Under the pieces are notes generated by a model, which saw nothing but the letters and a program-made list of their open reading frames with translations, was not told where the DNA came from and ran no database searches. This document shows, in pieces, positions 61,389 through 64,000 of a DNA stretch of 64,000 nucleotides. Position numbers and translations under genes: made by a program. The DNA lies in NCBI GenBank assembly GCA_963920665.1, contig OY987263.1, positions 30,988,547-31,052,546 of the forward strand. Reading direction: 5' to 3'. Within the stretch, counting starts at the first letter, position 1. Each line of letters opens with the position of its first letter. The DNA is from Straminergon stramineum. Taxonomy: Eukaryota; Streptophyta; Bryopsida; Hypnales; Calliergonaceae.

Positions 61389-62946
61389 TTGAATCTCCTC
61401 ATTTCTGCCGGTCGAGCAGAAATGCATGGTTGTAACATGACTATGTCTACATTTGTATTTTATCAATTGTAAGCATTCCTTATTTCGGTCACGAAACGTC
61501 GTCACTCCGACCTTGCTCCCTCCAAAAGACTTCATTCTGTGCTCGCTAGCATGTGTGAGCTATGCGCTGGGTAACCGAAATCTGAGCACCAGTGATCCCA
61601 GAACGGTTTCAGGGTAATTCGTGGAGATGTTATACCCATGTGTAAACGGAGCTATTTCCACGACAAGGTGGAATTTTGCATTTTTTTTTCAGTAGAGTAA
61701 AAGTTGCCACTTAAGAAAATTCAGTACGTTAGTCATGGCTTAGTAGTTTTCCTCTTCTCTAATCGCTGCAATTGCTAAGTGATACAAGAATATGTCAACT
61801 ATTGACAATTTTTTTTCTGAATGTCGGAGAGAAATGTTCATTTTGTAATCTTCTAAAATGGACAGTGCTTTCTACTGTTTTTGTTGAATGATACTCTTTT
61901 TCAGTAGAATGGATGCCACAAACAAGGGAATTGAACCTTACTTGCTGCTAGGAAGACTAACCAATTTCAGTGTCAGTGTTCTACACAACACAAACAAGCC
62001 ACTCTAGAAGGGTTAGAAAGAAAAAGTAACAAGCTGTAGAAGGCACCAAAGGTTGATGATGCCCAAGCTCCACCTTAGAAGCAACAATGCCATGGTTGAT
62101 GATACCCAAGCTCAAACTTGTAGCAATGTCCTAGGAAACCTAATCCGCTACAGAACTTCGAAGTCAAAGTGAACTTGAAATGCAAAGCATGCTTAATTTC
62201 ATAAAAATTAAGGAAAAGAATTTCTATAGTGAGTTTACTACTCCTAATTTACACATCTCCTTCTTGGCCAATCTTGAGAGCACATTTATGAGAATCAATA
62301 GCTTTCTTGCAAGGAAAATTCTCAATAATTCTCTAGAAGAAAACAACGTTCAGTTGATCAAAATTCAACTAACACAGAATTTAGTTTTTTGCCAAAAAAT
62401 GCAAAAACTACATTGGTAGCAACGCAATTTTCTGAAAACTGAATTGTAGCCAACGTAGTTTCTGCATATTCTGGTAGAAAACTAAATTATGTGTCGGCTA
62501 AATTTTGTTCAACTAAACATTGTTTATTTCTACTATAGTGATTTACACATCCCCTTGTCGTCCAATCTTGAGAACACTTTTCTAAGAATGAATAGCTTTC
62601 TTGTAAGAAAAATTCTTAGGGTAAAAATACTTTTGGCCAAACATACACACAACAAGAGGCAAATGTTTGCTACAACTATTTCCATGGCAAGACTTGAAGA
62701 ACTTCAAAGTGGAGAGGCACCTCCCATTCTCATGTGAACCTAGTCCCAAACAATAGCCTATCTTAACAGTTTTGAAGTACTCCCAAATCAGTTGAACCAA
62801 GTGTTGTGACTATGAAAGTCTTCACTACAATTTGATGACCAAATTGAAGTTGAAGGGTAGGACATATGTAGATTTACAATTAGCTTTCATTGTCATTGTC
62901 ACCTTAAACAAGCCTTGTTGGTTTCCTGAGTTAGATATTGAAAGTA
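61389..62946. other. Carboxypeptidase 3' region and intergenic DNA
   Basis: The first 200-300 bp probably hold the 3' UTR. Between about 62,180 and 62,640 two diverged copies of one segment occur (AATCTTGAGAGCACATTTATGAG near 62,270 and AATCTTGAGAACACTTTTCTAAG near 62,565, each followed by AATAGCTTTCTTG), about 295 bp apart. No gene seen. Confidence 0.5.
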
Positions 62947-63650
62947 AAGTGATTGCAAGAAACACTTCATGTTTTTGGCTCAAAACATAGTTTTTGATGA
63001 TAGGACTAACAATACTATACAAAACTATCAATATTGTGTATCAACAAAGCGCCTACAAATTCAAACTGTCTATTTAGTACTATGCAATACTATAGACTAC
63101 GGCAAGGTGCTATGGAAGTCACTAGGAGATGAAAATAACAGAATAGAGGTTTATGGACCTTTTCATTTTGAGTAATTTTTAAAAAATTCAAAAAAAATTT
63201 ATGAAAAAAAATGGCTAGAGAAGATTGCGCTTGCATTGCACCAAAAACTTAATGTAGGAAATTTTTTCCCTCTTCATAGCCTTTGAGCAAAAAAAAGTCA
63301 CTTTGACGCCATGTATGGAACCAACATGTTGCTATTTTCATAAAAACTCATGGTCAGTCCTTGTAATGTTAATAGACTTCCAACATGTCCAATTTGTGAC
63401 CTCGAATTTGTATTTTTAGGTCAAAAATAGGACTTGAAACCTCCGAAATGCCAAGGTAGACATCCAATTGGGGGTAGTTTAAAAATAGTAAACTAATTTG
63501 AAAAAATTATTGAGTGTCTACAACTACTGCATGTACCTTTATTCTATATTTCATGCCAAACAAAAAAATGTTGCAAAAGTTATGAGCAAAAAAACACCTA
63601 TCTGAGGGCAAGAGGACAAAAAATAACACAAATGTTTCTTGCAATCACCC
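62947..63650. mobile_element. TA-flanked inverted-terminal-repeat element, copy B (704 bp)
   Basis: Left end AAGTGATTGCAAGAAACAC preceded by TA (62,945-62,946); right end complement GGGTGATTGCAAGAAACATT. The interior is colinear with 29,752-30,490, sharing AAGGTAGACATCCAATTG, GTGTCTACAACTAC and CAAAAATAG blocks. The right-side TA is lost. No coding capacity. Confidence 0.72.
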
Positions 63651-64000
63651 AACATCTCAAAGGTAGTATAAGACTTCCTTCCTAAATGCAAAGGCTTCCT
63701 TGCATTCAAAAATATTCCATGAGAATAAAAAAAAATTTGAGCATTGATAAGTGTTGACCAAAGCTTTCTTTGGCCCCCTCTTGCTTCTAGTATTGTAACA
63801 AATGATGCCAAAAGCTTGAAAGAGCTCTTGTTGGAGAAATCTCTTGTCTTGTTCATCAGAAAGTAATTGAGCAATCTTTGCACAAAGAAAAATATATAGT
63901 GAACATACTACAACTCATCAAAAATCAAACACCAAACTTTGAACGAAAAAATACAATATAAAAATGACCTCAAAACTGAAGTTCACTTGAAGCTAAAGTG
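63651..64000. other. AT-rich sequence at the window end
   Basis: A minus frame at 63,551-63,883 crosses the element border. Between 63,655 and 63,870 it contains strings such as ARGGQRKLWSTLINAQIFF that look like a decayed retrotransposon or unknown protein, but no family can be named. Confidence 0.3.

Noticed and set aside
63551..63883. Minus ORF at the window end as a gene
   Set aside because: Crosses an element boundary, starts in AT-rich sequence and lacks motifs; possibly a decayed element.
1..64000. CRISPR arrays, operons, bacterial-type promoters, rRNA or tRNA genes
   Set aside because: None seen; introns and gene families show nuclear plant DNA. No cloverleaf-like tRNA was recognised by eye.

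Overview
The window is nuclear DNA of a land plant. The evidence is GT-AG introns throughout, three plant-type gene families (a FRA1-like kinesin-4, an AUX/LAX auxin carrier and an M28 carboxypeptidase), a TTTAGGG-type telomere-like tract, and long AT-rich intergenic DNA full of decayed fold-back elements. Introns are short (mostly 100-400 bp). A fourth gene encodes a Tubby-domain protein with no F-box before the domain, unlike the common F-box TLPs of seed plants. Together these suggest a non-seed plant with motile sperm, most likely a moss or other bryophyte; this placement is inference.

Layout. 1-12,970: gene-poor, AT-rich DNA. It holds two weak coding candidates (a small Arg-rich ORF at 940-1146 and a coiled-coil exon ending at 3282) and several repeat families. 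12,971-25,423: GC-richer promoter, long leader and 27-exon kinesin-4 gene (+), 1572 aa, complete. 25,424-39,100: gene-poor repeats, including a 739-bp element with TA flanks. 39,360-47,428: promoter, leader and 8-exon AUX/LAX-like permease (+), 481 aa, complete. 48,552-56,400: 13-exon Tubby-domain gene (-), about 507 aa, assembled here from exons of 48-250 nt; three different short inverted-repeat elements lie in its introns. 58,630-61,388: leader and two-exon carboxypeptidase Q-like gene (+), 495 aa, complete. 61,389-64,000: intergenic, with a second copy of the TA-flanked element.

The LAX and Tubby genes are convergent, with stop codons about 1.1 kb apart. The Tubby and carboxypeptidase genes are divergent, with start codons about 2.9 kb apart. 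The four genes have unrelated roles: microtubule motor, auxin uptake, phosphoinositide-linked adaptor and secreted or vacuolar peptidase. They do not form a cluster.

Points most worth checking: (1) the F-box-less Tubby gene with eight T-P-[K/R] motifs; (2) an inverted-repeat element ending 6 bp from a possible splice acceptor of that gene, exactly where the frame is hard to close; (3) a 16-residue repeat carrying CDK-type sites in the kinesin tail; (4) degenerate tandem duplications in non-coding DNA of three genes, one of which multiplies AG|GT motifs in the kinesin leader; (5) a diverged AUX/LAX carrier. Exon borders were set by eye from splice signals and reading-frame continuity; no search was run.
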